From Sulfurihydrogenibium azorense Az-Fu1 (GTDB lineage Bacteria > Aquificota > Aquificia > Aquificales > Hydrogenothermaceae): 64,000 nt of DNA. The stretch spans positions 1,576,878 through 1,640,877 of the forward strand of contig NC_012438.1 of the NCBI RefSeq assembly GCF_000021545.1, written 5' to 3'. The position numbers and the translations under genes were made by a program. Shown piece after piece: positions 1 to 8,825 of this stretch (position 1 is the stretch's first letter; every line of letters begins with the position of its first letter). Under the pieces are notes generated by a model, which saw only the letters and a program-made list of their open reading frames with translations, was not told the origin of the DNA and did no database searches.

Positions 1-333
1 CAAATAATAGTAGTTACAACAACAGACCCAGTAGCTCCCCTTGCAAACAACGTAAAACTCTTTCCTGATTACAAAAAGTTGAAAGTTGACTATATGCAAA
101 ACTTTTTAGTTACAAGTATGGCAACCCTTTATAAAATCGTAACCAACGACCCAAACGCTATAGCTTTATCTCCATTTGTCATAACAATATACCAGTATGA
201 AGGAGATGATAAAACATACATAGTCAGAACAAGACCATCTCTACTTTTAGATGGAACAAAGTATCCACAGGCTAAAGAAGCTGTTGAAGAGTTAGAAAAA
301 AGAATAGATAACGCTATCAAATCTCTTATGTAA
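1..333 (+). CDS. 3' part of a DUF302-like protein gene (5' end outside window)
   Basis: The reading frame is open from base 1 to the TAA at 331-333, giving 110 residues without a start, so the gene begins before the window. A TTG at 79 could act as a start, but the frame upstream of it (encoding QIIVVTTTDPVAPLANNVKL) looks like protein. The pattern of an Asn-Asp-Pro stretch, an 'ALSPFVITIYQ' strand and a charged C-terminal helix resembles DUF302 small alpha/beta proteins of unknown function. No catalytic residues can be named. The family call is tentative; the frame itself is secure. Confidence 0.5.
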   Translation, partial: QIIVVTTTDPVAPLANNVKLFPDYKKLKVDYMQNFLVTSMATLYKIVTNDPNAIALSPFVITIYQYEGDDKTYIVRTRPSLLLDGTKYPQAKEAVEELEKRIDNAIKSLM

Positions 334-341
334 ATCTCCAA

Positions 342-363
342 AAGGTGGCTTTTAGGCCACCTT
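342..363 (+). terminator. Hairpin after the DUF302-like gene, weak terminator
   Basis: An 8-bp perfect stem (AAGGTGGC 342-349 with GCCACCTT 356-363) closes a 6-nt loop nine bases after the stop codon. No T-run follows (CACAATC), so it is either a weak terminator or only a transcript-end stabiliser. Confidence 0.4.
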
Positions 364-374
364 CACAATCATGT

Positions 375-380
375 TATAAT
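375..380 (+). promoter_or_regulatory. Candidate -10 box for kdsC
   Basis: A perfect TATAAT lies only 7 nt before the kdsC ATG at 388. No Shine-Dalgarno sequence is seen between them. The matching -35 position (352-357, TTAGGC) is poor. If used, transcription would begin at about the A of the start codon, giving a leaderless mRNA. Confidence 0.3.
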
Positions 381-387
381 ATTTCCC

Positions 388-912
388 ATGTTAGAAGAGA
401 AAGCTAAGAAAGTAAAATGGTTTGTTTTTGATGTAGATGGTATTCTAACAGATGGTAAAATCATCTACGATAGTGAAGGTAGAGAGATTAAAAACTTCTG
501 TGTAAAAGACGGAATAGGTATACACATGCTCCATCTATCAGGTATAAAAACAGCCATAATAACAGGAAGAAACTCCGAAGTTGTAAACAAAAGAGCCATT
601 GAGCTTGGTATAAGTGAAGTTTTCCAAAACTCTTCAAATAAACTTCAGCATTATAAATACCTAAAAGAAAAATACTCCCTACAAGATGAAGAGATTTTAT
701 ACATGGGAGATGATATAGTTGATATTCCGGTTTTAAAAAGAGTAGGTTTTCCTGCAACAGTCCCTTCAGCGCCAGAAGAAGTTAAAAAACTTTGTATATA
801 CATAACACAGCAAGAAGGTGGAAACGGAGCTGTAAGAGAAGTAATAGACCTTGTTTTAAAAATACAAGGCAAATACGAAAACATAATAAAAAAGTACTGT
901 GATTTAGAATGA
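388..912 (+). CDS. kdsC: 3-deoxy-D-manno-octulosonate 8-phosphate phosphatase (KdsC)
   Basis: 174 residues, the usual size of KdsC, a cap-less HAD-superfamily phosphatase that releases phosphate from KDO-8-phosphate in the cytoplasm during lipopolysaccharide core synthesis. HAD motif I is DVDGILTDG (Asp15, Asp17), motif II is in IITGR (57-61), Lys85 fits motif III, and motif IV is GDDIVD (107-112). The family's C-terminal GGxGAVRE stretch is at 144-151. It is the first gene of an overlapping set: its stop shares ATGA with the next gene. Its presence implies a KDO-containing Gram-negative outer membrane. Confidence 0.93.
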   Translation: MLEEKAKKVKWFVFDVDGILTDGKIIYDSEGREIKNFCVKDGIGIHMLHLSGIKTAIITGRNSEVVNKRAIELGISEVFQNSSNKLQHYKYLKEKYSLQDEEILYMGDDIVDIPVLKRVGFPATVPSAPEEVKKLCIYITQQEGGNGAVREVIDLVLKIQGKYENIIKKYCDLE

Positions 913-1463
913 ACGATAAAGATAGAGAAAGATGGAACAAAAAGTACCTTGAAGGTTTCTTACCAAAAGAAGAACCTTCTACAATACTAAAAGATTTTAT
1001 TCATTTAGCAAACAAAGGAAAAGCCCTTGATATAGCAGCTGGACTTGGAAGAAATGCTTTATTTTTAGCTCAAAATGGTTTTACGGTTGACGCAGTAGAT
1101 ATATCCGATGTTGCAATAGAAAAACTTAAAAATCTTCATCCCAACATAAACCCTATCCATGCAGACTTAAAAGAGTACAGACCCCCCGAAAACACTTACG
1201 ACTTGATTGTAAATGTAAACTTTTTAGAAAGATCTTTGTTTCCTTACATAAAAGAAGCTCTAAAAGAAGGTGGAGTTTTAATTTTTGAGACTTTTTTGGA
1301 AGGTTCTCCAAGTAAAACTACTAAAGACTTTTTACTTAGAAAAAACGAGCTTTTACACTCATTTTTATCCTTACATGTTGTATTTTACCAAGAAAAGCAA
1401 GTTATAACTTGTAATCAGGAAACTGCATACAAGGCTTATTTAGTTGCGATTAAAAAATGCTGA
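909..1463 (+). CDS. Class I SAM-dependent methyltransferase
   Basis: 184 residues with a Rossmann methyltransferase core: motif I ALDIAAGLGRNA (39-50) binds S-adenosylmethionine and the acidic end of strand 2 is in VDAVDIS (60-66). The style matches TehB/Methyltransf_25-like small-molecule methyltransferases, but the substrate cannot be read from the sequence. The N-terminal 'RWNKKY' is typical of this group. The start overlaps the kdsC stop by 4 nt and the end overlaps the MATE gene by 7 nt, so the three are translationally coupled. That does not prove a shared pathway. Confidence 0.85.
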   Translation: MNDKDRERWNKKYLEGFLPKEEPSTILKDFIHLANKGKALDIAAGLGRNALFLAQNGFTVDAVDISDVAIEKLKNLHPNINPIHADLKEYRPPENTYDLIVNVNFLERSLFPYIKEALKEGGVLIFETFLEGSPSKTTKDFLLRKNELLHSFLSLHVVFYQEKQVITCNQETAYKAYLVAIKKC

Positions 1464-2782
1464 GTGAAACCAATAAAAAGATACTCTCTTTAGCTGTCCC
1501 AGCTGCTTTTAGTAATCTTTTTGATATGATTCAAGTTATTGTAGATATGATTATGCTTGGTAGAGTCTCTCCAGTTGCAATTGCAGCTGCCGGCATATCT
1601 ATGCAGTTTTTAGGGCTTTTATACGCATTTATGGCTTCTTTTTCCGTAGGTAATTCTGCAGTTGTATCAAGGTTTGTAGGTGCCAAAGAGCTTGATGAAG
1701 CAAGTAAAACAACTTTTACATCTTCTGTTATAGCTTTTTTAATATCCATACCTTTTACCATCTTTGGAGTCTTTTTTTCTAAGTATGTTTTTATATTTAT
1801 GGGTTCTTCTGAAGAAGTGGTAAAAGCAGGAGAAACTTACTTATCTATCATATCTTTAACTTTTCCAGTTATATTTATAGAGTTTGCTCTATACTCATCT
1901 TTAAACGCATCAGGAGACACAAAAACTCCTTTAAAAATCGTTGTTGTTGCAAACGTTATAAACACAGTTTTAGCTTATACTTTAATATTTGGTAAATTTG
2001 GTTTTCCAGCACTTGGAATAAAAGGAGCTGCAATAGCCACAGCTATAAGTTATTATATTAGCTTTGTGTTATACCTTTATGTATTTTTGACTAAAAAGTC
2101 TATAGTGTCCTTTTATCCCCTGTTTGTAAAAGATTACGCTAAAAGAGTTTTAGGCATAGGTATTCCTGCAGGAGTTGAAAGGGTTATAACTTACTTTTCT
2201 TTTTTACTGTTTGTTAAGATGATTGCAGAGTATGGCACTTACACATTGGCAGGTTATCAGGTAGGACTTAGGATAGAAGGACTTGCATTTATGCCCGGGT
2301 TTGGTTTTACTATAGCAGCTATGACTTTAGTAGGTCAAAGTATAGGAGCAAAAAATTACGAAGAAGCCCAAAAGTTAGGCTGGCAAACTGCAAAGATAGC
2401 ATCAGTTTTTATGGGTTTTATGGGTGTTTTGATGTTTTTATTTCCACAGTATTTTGCTATGATATTTACAAACGACGAAAAAGTAATTCAGGAAGCTATT
2501 TTATACTTAAAAGTTGTAGGACTTACACAGGTTCCCCTTGCAATAGGTTTTGTTTTAAGTGGAGCATTAAGAGGAGCCGGCTCAACTAAACTAACACTTC
2601 TAATAAACACAGCTTCTTTATGGTTTTTTAGAATAATACCTGCTTATGTGCTTTCTAAGATGTTTGGAAATGTGTTGTATATTTACTATGCGATGTTTGT
2701 AGAGACGTTTTTAAAAGCTGGGATACTATATTACATGTTTAAAAAAGGATACTGGAAGAGGCAAGTAAAATGGAAAACTTAG
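1457..2782 (+). CDS. MATE family multidrug/cation efflux transporter
   Basis: 441 residues with about 12 hydrophobic segments in two homologous halves, the size and layout of MATE (multidrug and toxic compound extrusion) antiporters in the inner membrane. Family-like stretches are the N-terminal 'LAVPAAFSNLFDMIQVIVD' with 'MLGRVSP', and 'LNASGDTKTPLKI' in the first half mirrored by 'LSGALRGAGSTKLTL' in the second. The ion (Na+ or H+) and the exported compound cannot be told. It overlaps the methyltransferase gene by 7 nt and the following small gene by 13 nt. Confidence 0.92.
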   Translation: MLSETNKKILSLAVPAAFSNLFDMIQVIVDMIMLGRVSPVAIAAAGISMQFLGLLYAFMASFSVGNSAVVSRFVGAKELDEASKTTFTSSVIAFLISIPFTIFGVFFSKYVFIFMGSSEEVVKAGETYLSIISLTFPVIFIEFALYSSLNASGDTKTPLKIVVVANVINTVLAYTLIFGKFGFPALGIKGAAIATAISYYISFVLYLYVFLTKKSIVSFYPLFVKDYAKRVLGIGIPAGVERVITYFSFLLFVKMIAEYGTYTLAGYQVGLRIEGLAFMPGFGFTIAAMTLVGQSIGAKNYEEAQKLGWQTAKIASVFMGFMGVLMFLFPQYFAMIFTNDEKVIQEAILYLKVVGLTQVPLAIGFVLSGALRGAGSTKLTLLINTASLWFFRIIPAYVLSKMFGNVLYIYYAMFVETFLKAGILYYMFKKGYWKRQVKWKT

Positions 2783-2922
2783 ACTTAGTTAAGCTGGTGA
2801 TTGTTTTGATAGTTTCTTTTGTGATTATGAAGATGGTAGGATTTGCAATTAGGATGATAGTAAAAATTCTCGTGCTTATAGGTATTGCTTACTTTATTTT
2901 TCAATACTTTGTTAGTAAATAG
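2770..2922 (+). CDS. Small hydrophobic membrane peptide, 50 aa
   Basis: An ATG at 2770 opens a 50-codon frame ending TAG at 2920-2922. The peptide (starting MENLDLVKLV, ending YFVSK) has two hydrophobic stretches separated by 'MKMVGFAIRM', so one or two membrane helices are likely. It overlaps the end of the MATE gene by 13 nt in another frame, the same coupled style as the rest of this operon. No clear Shine-Dalgarno is visible because it starts within coding sequence. I do not recognise a family. It could be a transporter accessory peptide or a chance frame. Confidence 0.5.
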   Translation: MENLDLVKLVIVLIVSFVIMKMVGFAIRMIVKILVLIGIAYFIFQYFVSK

Positions 2923-2971
2923 AGTAAAAATCGAGTTGCCGTCGTCGTCCTATCGAAAATGGTAGTTTTTA

Positions 2972-3001
2972 AGTCTCAATTAGAATGGGTTAATTGAGAC
3001 T
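2972..3001 (+). other. 11-bp inverted repeat in the CRISPR leader region
   Basis: AGTCTCAATTA (2972-2982) pairs perfectly with TAATTGAGACT (2991-3001) around an 8-nt loop. No T-run follows. It lies 88 nt upstream of the leader promoter and 50 nt after the last gene of the kdsC operon. It could be a protein-binding site or part of that operon's 3' end. Confidence 0.5.
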
Positions 3002-3025
3002 GATTAAGTTAAATAATTGAAAAAT

Positions 3026-3054
3026 AATCACTGTCGATCTCCAGTGATTTTTGC
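3026..3054 (+). terminator. Probable terminator of the kdsC operon
   Basis: AATCACTG (3026-3033) pairs with CAGTGATT (3042-3049) and is followed by TTT then GC, so a modest rho-independent terminator is possible. The bases CTGTCGA (3031-3037) can pair instead with TCGACAG (3066-3072), so two folds exclude each other. Alternatively both are parts of a conserved CRISPR leader. Confidence 0.45.
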
Positions 3055-3089
3055 AGGATCAAAGGTCGACAGGAAAAAATATATTCCGG

Positions 3090-3118
3090 TTGCATTTTTT
3101 AGAAAAGTGTATTATAAT
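3090..3118 (+). promoter_or_regulatory. CRISPR leader promoter
   Basis: TTGCAT (3090-3095), a 17-nt spacer and a perfect TATAAT (3113-3118) form a good sigma-70-type promoter. The predicted transcript starts near 3125, about 50 nt before the first repeat, and runs in the direction expected from the repeat's ATTGAAAC 3' end. It would produce the pre-crRNA. Confidence 0.75.
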
Positions 3119-3176
3119 ATCTAACAGTTGATAATAAACGATTTGAACCTTGACAACCGAATAAGGTAAAAGAAGG

Positions 3177-3884
3177 GTTTTTCTCCCGACTATGAGGGAA
3201 TTGAAACACCTTTTCCGATGATGTTTGAATGAGTGTACCAGTGTGTTTTTCTCCCGACTATGAGGGAATTGAAACCTCTTCTTTGGACTAAAACTTTACC
3301 AACCATGTTGCGTTTTTCTCCCGACTATGAGGGAATTGAAACTCAACTTGTACTAAACCTGGTGATACATAGACCACCAGGTTTTTCTCCCGACTATGAG
3401 GGAATTGAAACTATAGACTCTCGTAAAAATTGAATATTTTCATTTCAGTTTTTCTCCCGACTATGAGGGAATTGAAACATAGCTTTGCAAGCATTTTGTC
3501 ATGATTTGCTTGAATGTTTTTCTCCCGACTATGAGGGAATTGAAACTAACATGATTGAAGCTATAGTTGATGTTGATGTTGGTTTTTCTCCCGACTATGA
3601 GGGAATTGAAACTACTCTTCAAAGTTTTATGAAAGCATGACTATACTTGGTTTTTCTCCCGACTATGAGGGAATTGAAACTCTCGAAACTCGAGATAAAA
3701 CTTATCACTACCGCCCGTTTTTCTCCCGACTATGAGGGAATTGAAACCTAATTGGATATACACATTATCTCTTTCAGTGAATATCGTTTTTCTCCCGACT
3801 ATGAGGGAATTGAAACTTAATTAACTGAAAGTATACATCATCTTTTTCCTTGAGTTTTTCTCCCGACTATGAGGGAATTGAAAC
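3177..3884 (+). CRISPR. CRISPR array, 11 identical 31-nt repeats, 10 spacers
   Basis: The repeat begins GTTTTTCTCCC and ends GGGAATTGAAAC. Copies start at 3177, 3245, 3312, 3381, 3448, 3516, 3582, 3650, 3717, 3786 and 3854 and show no differences. Spacers are 37, 36, 38, 36, 37, 35, 37, 36, 38 and 37 nt. The ATTGAAAC end is the 8-nt 5' tag common in type I and III crRNAs, which fixes the direction as + with the leader at 2923-3176. The perfect last repeat and full spacer variety suggest a functional array. No cas gene is in the window, so the effector must be elsewhere. Bases 3885-3989 after the array hold nothing recognisable. Confidence 0.98.
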
Positions 3885-3989
3885 TATAAAATCATGCCGA
3901 CTTTTACATAAGCTAATTTTGTCAAGTCTTTAGCCTGTCTATGAAGAGTTTAGAGATGTTGGTTTAAGCTATAATTGATTTATCGTTGT

Positions 3990-5705
3990 TTAATCCAAGA
4001 AAATAACTCTATCATCATTTTTCAAGAAATACTCCCTACCATTTATCACTAAATACGGCTCTACCCACTTTTTAAATCTAACATCATCTACATTTACCTG
4101 ATAAGTGTAGGTTATAATCCTATCAAAATTTAAAACAAAATCATCTGAAAACTTTTCAGTATTTTCCGTTAAAAGATAACTTACCCTACAACCTTCCTTC
4201 CTCAAAAGGTTTAAAGCCATCCTATACTCAAAATCCGTAAAAAGATAACACTTTCCTTCCCTTGCTACAAACACAACAGGATAAACCTTAGTCTTGATAG
4301 TATAAATCTTAGGCCTTAAATCACTTTTACTCAAAAACAGAAAAACAACAAAAGCAAAACAACTAACCAAAACCTTTTCAACAGGTCTAATCTTCAATAA
4401 AAAAACAGTTAAAATTACAACAAAATACAGCCCAACAACCCACAAAGACGGACTAAATCCGGTGTAGTAAAAACCCAAACTTGAGAAAAACTTAACTACC
4501 TCAATAAAAATCATTCCAAAAAAGTCCATAAACTTAACCAAAAAATCAACATTAAACCCAGTAAAAATATTAAAAACCGAAAGAGTTAAAAGAGGATACA
4601 AAGGCAAAGAAGCTATAGGAGTTGCTATTATACCCGTTGGAGAAAAGTTATAAAAGTAGTACAAAACTATAGGAGCTGTAAATAATGTTGCAAATAAAGA
4701 CACACCTAATAATTTAACAAAATTATTGTAATCCTTAAAAACCTCAATACCAAGTATTATTCCAAGCACAGCCATAAAAGAAAGTTGAAAAGACATAGAA
4801 AATAAAGAGTCTGGACTTATAAGTAGAAAAACAAAAGCAGTAAAAAACAAGATGTTTAAAGAATTACTTTTTAAGTAAAAAAATTTAGAGAATATAAAAA
4901 ACAAAGCCATAAAAACAGACCTTACAACAGGAATACCAAAACCGGTAAAAACTGCATAAAAAGGAAGAATAAAAGCTATAACACTGTACCTAACCCTCTC
5001 ATTTAAGAAAAACAAAATAAAGTTTAAAGAGAAAAACAGTATAGCAATGTGAGACCCAGATATTGCTATTAGATGAGCAAGACCTGTTTCTAAAAAAGGT
5101 TTATAGATACTATAATCAATATACCTTCTCTCACCAAATATCAAAGCAGTTCCAGTAGCAAAAGTCTCATTGTTTAGTCTGTGAAGTCCGTAATTTTTAA
5201 TGAGATTATCTTTTAGCTTAAAAAATGAGTATAGAGGATTATCAGAGTTATCTACTATAACAAAATTTTTTATAGTGCTGACTTTTACTTCTCCATCTTC
5301 AACCTTTCCTTTACCAAAAAAAGCCAATCTTGTAAAAAAGTATATATCTTCTTCCTTTGAATAAACTTTTATACTCTTTCCTTTCAACTGCTGGTAATCA
5401 GAAGATATAACTTTACAATCAAAAGATTTAGAAGTTTTATATTCATTTGGGAATGATACAACTCTACACTCAAAAAAAGAAGGATTTTTTATCTCAAAAC
5501 TATCTATCTTCTCTTTATAACTTACAGAAAAAGCCAGCAGAAAAACACCAACATTTAAAACTATATACCTTAGATAACCCTTAAAAACAACAGACAATAA
5601 AAAGACTAAAACAGGAACAACTAAAGATACACTTAAGTTAAGTTTTTGGTTTAAAAGTATCCCTAAAACAAATGTTATAAGTGTAAATAACCACGGGTAA
5701 ATCAC
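3990..5705 (-). CDS. comEC: ComEC/Rec2-family DNA uptake channel, short form
   Basis: 571 residues, polytopic. The diagnostic stretch GLAHLIAISGSHIA (208-221) belongs to the ComEC competence domain, the inner-membrane channel that takes up one DNA strand during natural transformation. An N-terminal membrane pair is followed by a beta-rich segment (about 72-150, OB-like), then about eight hydrophobic segments to residue 470. Full-length ComEC is often 700-800 residues with a C-terminal metallo-beta-lactamase-like domain. Here only a degenerate tail (about 480-571) remains, without an HxHxDH motif. The start is GTG at 5705, sharing GTGA with the dedA stop. Confidence 0.87.
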   Translation of the reverse strand: MIYPWLFTLITFVLGILLNQKLNLSVSLVVPVLVFLLSVVFKGYLRYIVLNVGVFLLAFSVSYKEKIDSFEIKNPSFFECRVVSFPNEYKTSKSFDCKVISSDYQQLKGKSIKVYSKEEDIYFFTRLAFFGKGKVEDGEVKVSTIKNFVIVDNSDNPLYSFFKLKDNLIKNYGLHRLNNETFATGTALIFGERRYIDYSIYKPFLETGLAHLIAISGSHIAILFFSLNFILFFLNERVRYSVIAFILPFYAVFTGFGIPVVRSVFMALFFIFSKFFYLKSNSLNILFFTAFVFLLISPDSLFSMSFQLSFMAVLGIILGIEVFKDYNNFVKLLGVSLFATLFTAPIVLYYFYNFSPTGIIATPIASLPLYPLLTLSVFNIFTGFNVDFLVKFMDFFGMIFIEVVKFFSSLGFYYTGFSPSLWVVGLYFVVILTVFLLKIRPVEKVLVSCFAFVVFLFLSKSDLRPKIYTIKTKVYPVVFVAREGKCYLFTDFEYRMALNLLRKEGCRVSYLLTENTEKFSDDFVLNFDRIITYTYQVNVDDVRFKKWVEPYLVINGREYFLKNDDRVIFLD

Positions 5706-6310
5706 TTTTTAATAGCTTTTATAACCATTGGTAAAAATGATAAGATTATAATAGCATAAATAAAGTGTGTTATGTTTTCCTTAACAAAAGGAATGTTTCC
5801 TGTAAAGTAGCCAAGTAGTAAAAATAAAGTTATCCAAGAAAAACCACCTATAAAGTTGTAAAACATAAACTTGTGGGTATCCATTTTTCCTATGCCTGCT
5901 ACAAACGGAACAAATGTTCTAAATATAGGTAAGAATCTTGATATTATTACAGCTTTTCCACCGTGCTTTTGAAAAAATTCCTCTGTTTGCTGTATATACT
6001 CTTTCTTTACTAACTTTCCGTTTCTAAGTATCTTCTCTCCAAAGTAGTAGCCTATAAAAAAATTGACAGTGTTTCCAAGTATAGCAGCTGTCAGTAGTAA
6101 AGGGTATAAAATCTTAATATCTAAAAGATTTACGGCAGAGAAAGCTCCTAACACAAACAAAAGAGAGTCCCCGGGTAAAAAAGGAGTTATTACAAATCCG
6201 GTTTCAGAAAAGATTATAAAAAAAAGAATTAGATAAACGAGGGTTCCGTAATTCTCTATCAAAATTGCTAAATATTTGTCAATGTGAAGAATAAAGTTTA
6301 AAATTTCCAT
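5702..6310 (-). CDS. DedA family inner-membrane protein
   Basis: 202 residues with the DedA/SNARE-associated layout: an N-terminal helix, the reentrant 'FSETGFVITPFLPGDSLLF' region, then the second signature 'VIISRFLPIFRTFVPFVAG' with the conserved Arg residues, and two C-terminal helices. DedA proteins are undecaprenyl-phosphate or phospholipid flippases needed for envelope homeostasis; which lipid applies here cannot be told. The gene follows the groEL terminator on the same strand and overlaps comEC by 4 nt. A TAAAAT sequence 25-30 nt before the start may be its -10 box. Confidence 0.9.
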   Translation of the reverse strand: MEILNFILHIDKYLAILIENYGTLVYLILFFIIFSETGFVITPFLPGDSLLFVLGAFSAVNLLDIKILYPLLLTAAILGNTVNFFIGYYFGEKILRNGKLVKKEYIQQTEEFFQKHGGKAVIISRFLPIFRTFVPFVAGIGKMDTHKFMFYNFIGGFSWITLFLLLGYFTGNIPFVKENITHFIYAIIILSFLPMVIKAIKK

Positions 6311-6338
6311 ACATAATCCTTTTTACTCTATTTTACCA

Positions 6339-6370
6339 TAAAAATAAAAAAGCCCCCGTAAAGGGGGCTT
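6339..6370 (-). terminator. Rho-independent terminator of groESL
   Basis: On the minus strand a 7-bp stem (AGCCCCC/GGGGGCT, 6351-6357 with 6363-6369) with a 5-nt loop is followed by an almost pure T tract. The plus strand has no T tract after the stem, so the terminator serves groEL only. Confidence 0.92.
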
Positions 6371-6392
6371 GTTAAAGTAGGTAAATCCTTTA

Positions 6393-8024
<1,632 letters not shown>

Positions 8025-8043
8025 CTATACCACCTCCTATTTT

Positions 8044-8340
8044 TTAGTTTTCAATAATTGCTAAAATATCATCTTCTCTTAAGATGATAAGTTCTTCACC
8101 GTCAACTTTAACTTCGTTTCCTGCATACTTGCTAAAGTAAACTTTATCACCAACTTTTACCTTTAATGGCAATATGTTACCATTCTCTAAAACCCTTCCC
8201 TCACCTACAGCAATTACTTCTCCAATTTGAGGTTTTTCTTTAGCTGTATCTGGAATAATAATACCAGCAGGTGTCTTTGCAACTTCTTCTTCCACCCTCT
8301 TAACAACAACTCTGTCATAAAGAGGTTTTAATTTTGCCAT
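8044..8340 (-). CDS. groES: Co-chaperonin GroES (10 kDa)
   Basis: 98 residues starting [19 protein letters not shown]. The ATG at 8340 is chosen because AGGAGG (8347-8352) sits just upstream; an in-frame start further back at 8415 would include promoter sequence. The mobile loop is at residues 18-33 (around [16 protein letters not shown]). It caps GroEL in the cytoplasm. The mRNA leader is about 35 nt, and no CIRCE repeat (TTAGCACTC-N9-GAGTGCTAA) is present between promoter and start, so HrcA control is not indicated. Confidence 0.97.
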   Translation of the reverse strand: MAKLKPLYDRVVVKRVEEEVAKTPAGIIIPDTAKEKPQIGEVIAVGEGRVLENGNILPLKVKVGDKVYFSKYAGNEVKVDGEELIILREDDILAIIEN

Positions 8341-8380
8341 TTTGCTACCTCCTACTTTAAATTTATTTATTCTATTTTTT

Positions 8381-8409
8381 ATTATAATCTCTTTTCTGAG
8401 TTTTGTCAA
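8381..8409 (-). promoter_or_regulatory. Consensus sigma-70 promoter of groESL
   Basis: On the minus strand a perfect TTGACA (8409-8404) and a perfect TATAAT (8386-8381) are separated by exactly 17 nt. Transcription should start near 8374. This is the strongest promoter in the window by sequence. Confidence 0.93.
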
Positions 8410-8540
8410 GACCATTGATTTTATTTTTATAATATAATTTATGTATAGTAGACTAAAATTAGTTTAAAACTATAGTAAAATTTAAACGTAAAATTAAGAT
8501 TATCAAGATAAAAAACCAAATGAAGAAGGAGGATAAAAAT

Positions 8541-8795
8541 ATGGAAAAATTAATTACGATGACTGATAACCTTATAACAGGTGTTGAAGAGATGGATAAG
8601 GAACATTTGGAACTGATTGAAATAATTAATCATGTAGCATCTTTGATCAAAGAAGGTAAGAAAGAAGAAGTCAAGGAATTTTTTATTAATAAGTTTTCTG
8701 CCTATATAGAAACACATTTAAAAGATGAAGAAAAATTTATGGAATCTATAGGATATCCAGAATTGGAGACTCATAAGAAAGTTCACAATATATAG
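8541..8795 (+). CDS. C-terminally truncated bacteriohemerythrin
   Basis: 84 residues from the ATG at 8541, chosen because AAGGAGG (8526-8532) sits 8 nt upstream. The hemerythrin four-helix fold binds a di-iron centre that carries O2. Ligands His22 (MDKEH), His59 and Glu63 (THLKDEE), His78 and His82 (THKKVH) are present. The stop comes directly after the third helix, so the fourth helix with its expected His and Asp ligands is missing; the family is usually about 130 residues. It may bind only one iron, work as a dimer, or be decaying. The reads or assembly could also be wrong here. Confidence 0.75.
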   Translation: MEKLITMTDNLITGVEEMDKEHLELIEIINHVASLIKEGKKEEVKEFFINKFSAYIETHLKDEEKFMESIGYPELETHKKVHNI

Positions 8796-8825
8796 CTAAA
8801 ATAAATTTTTTCATACAAATCTCCC

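Noticed and set aside
2923..3089. tracrRNA or anti-repeat in the leader
   Set aside because: No stretch pairs with the repeat; the ATTGAAAC repeat type does not use a tracrRNA.
8341..8430. CIRCE operator for HrcA before groES
   Set aside because: I looked for TTAGCACTC-N9-GAGTGCTAA on both strands; nothing close is present.
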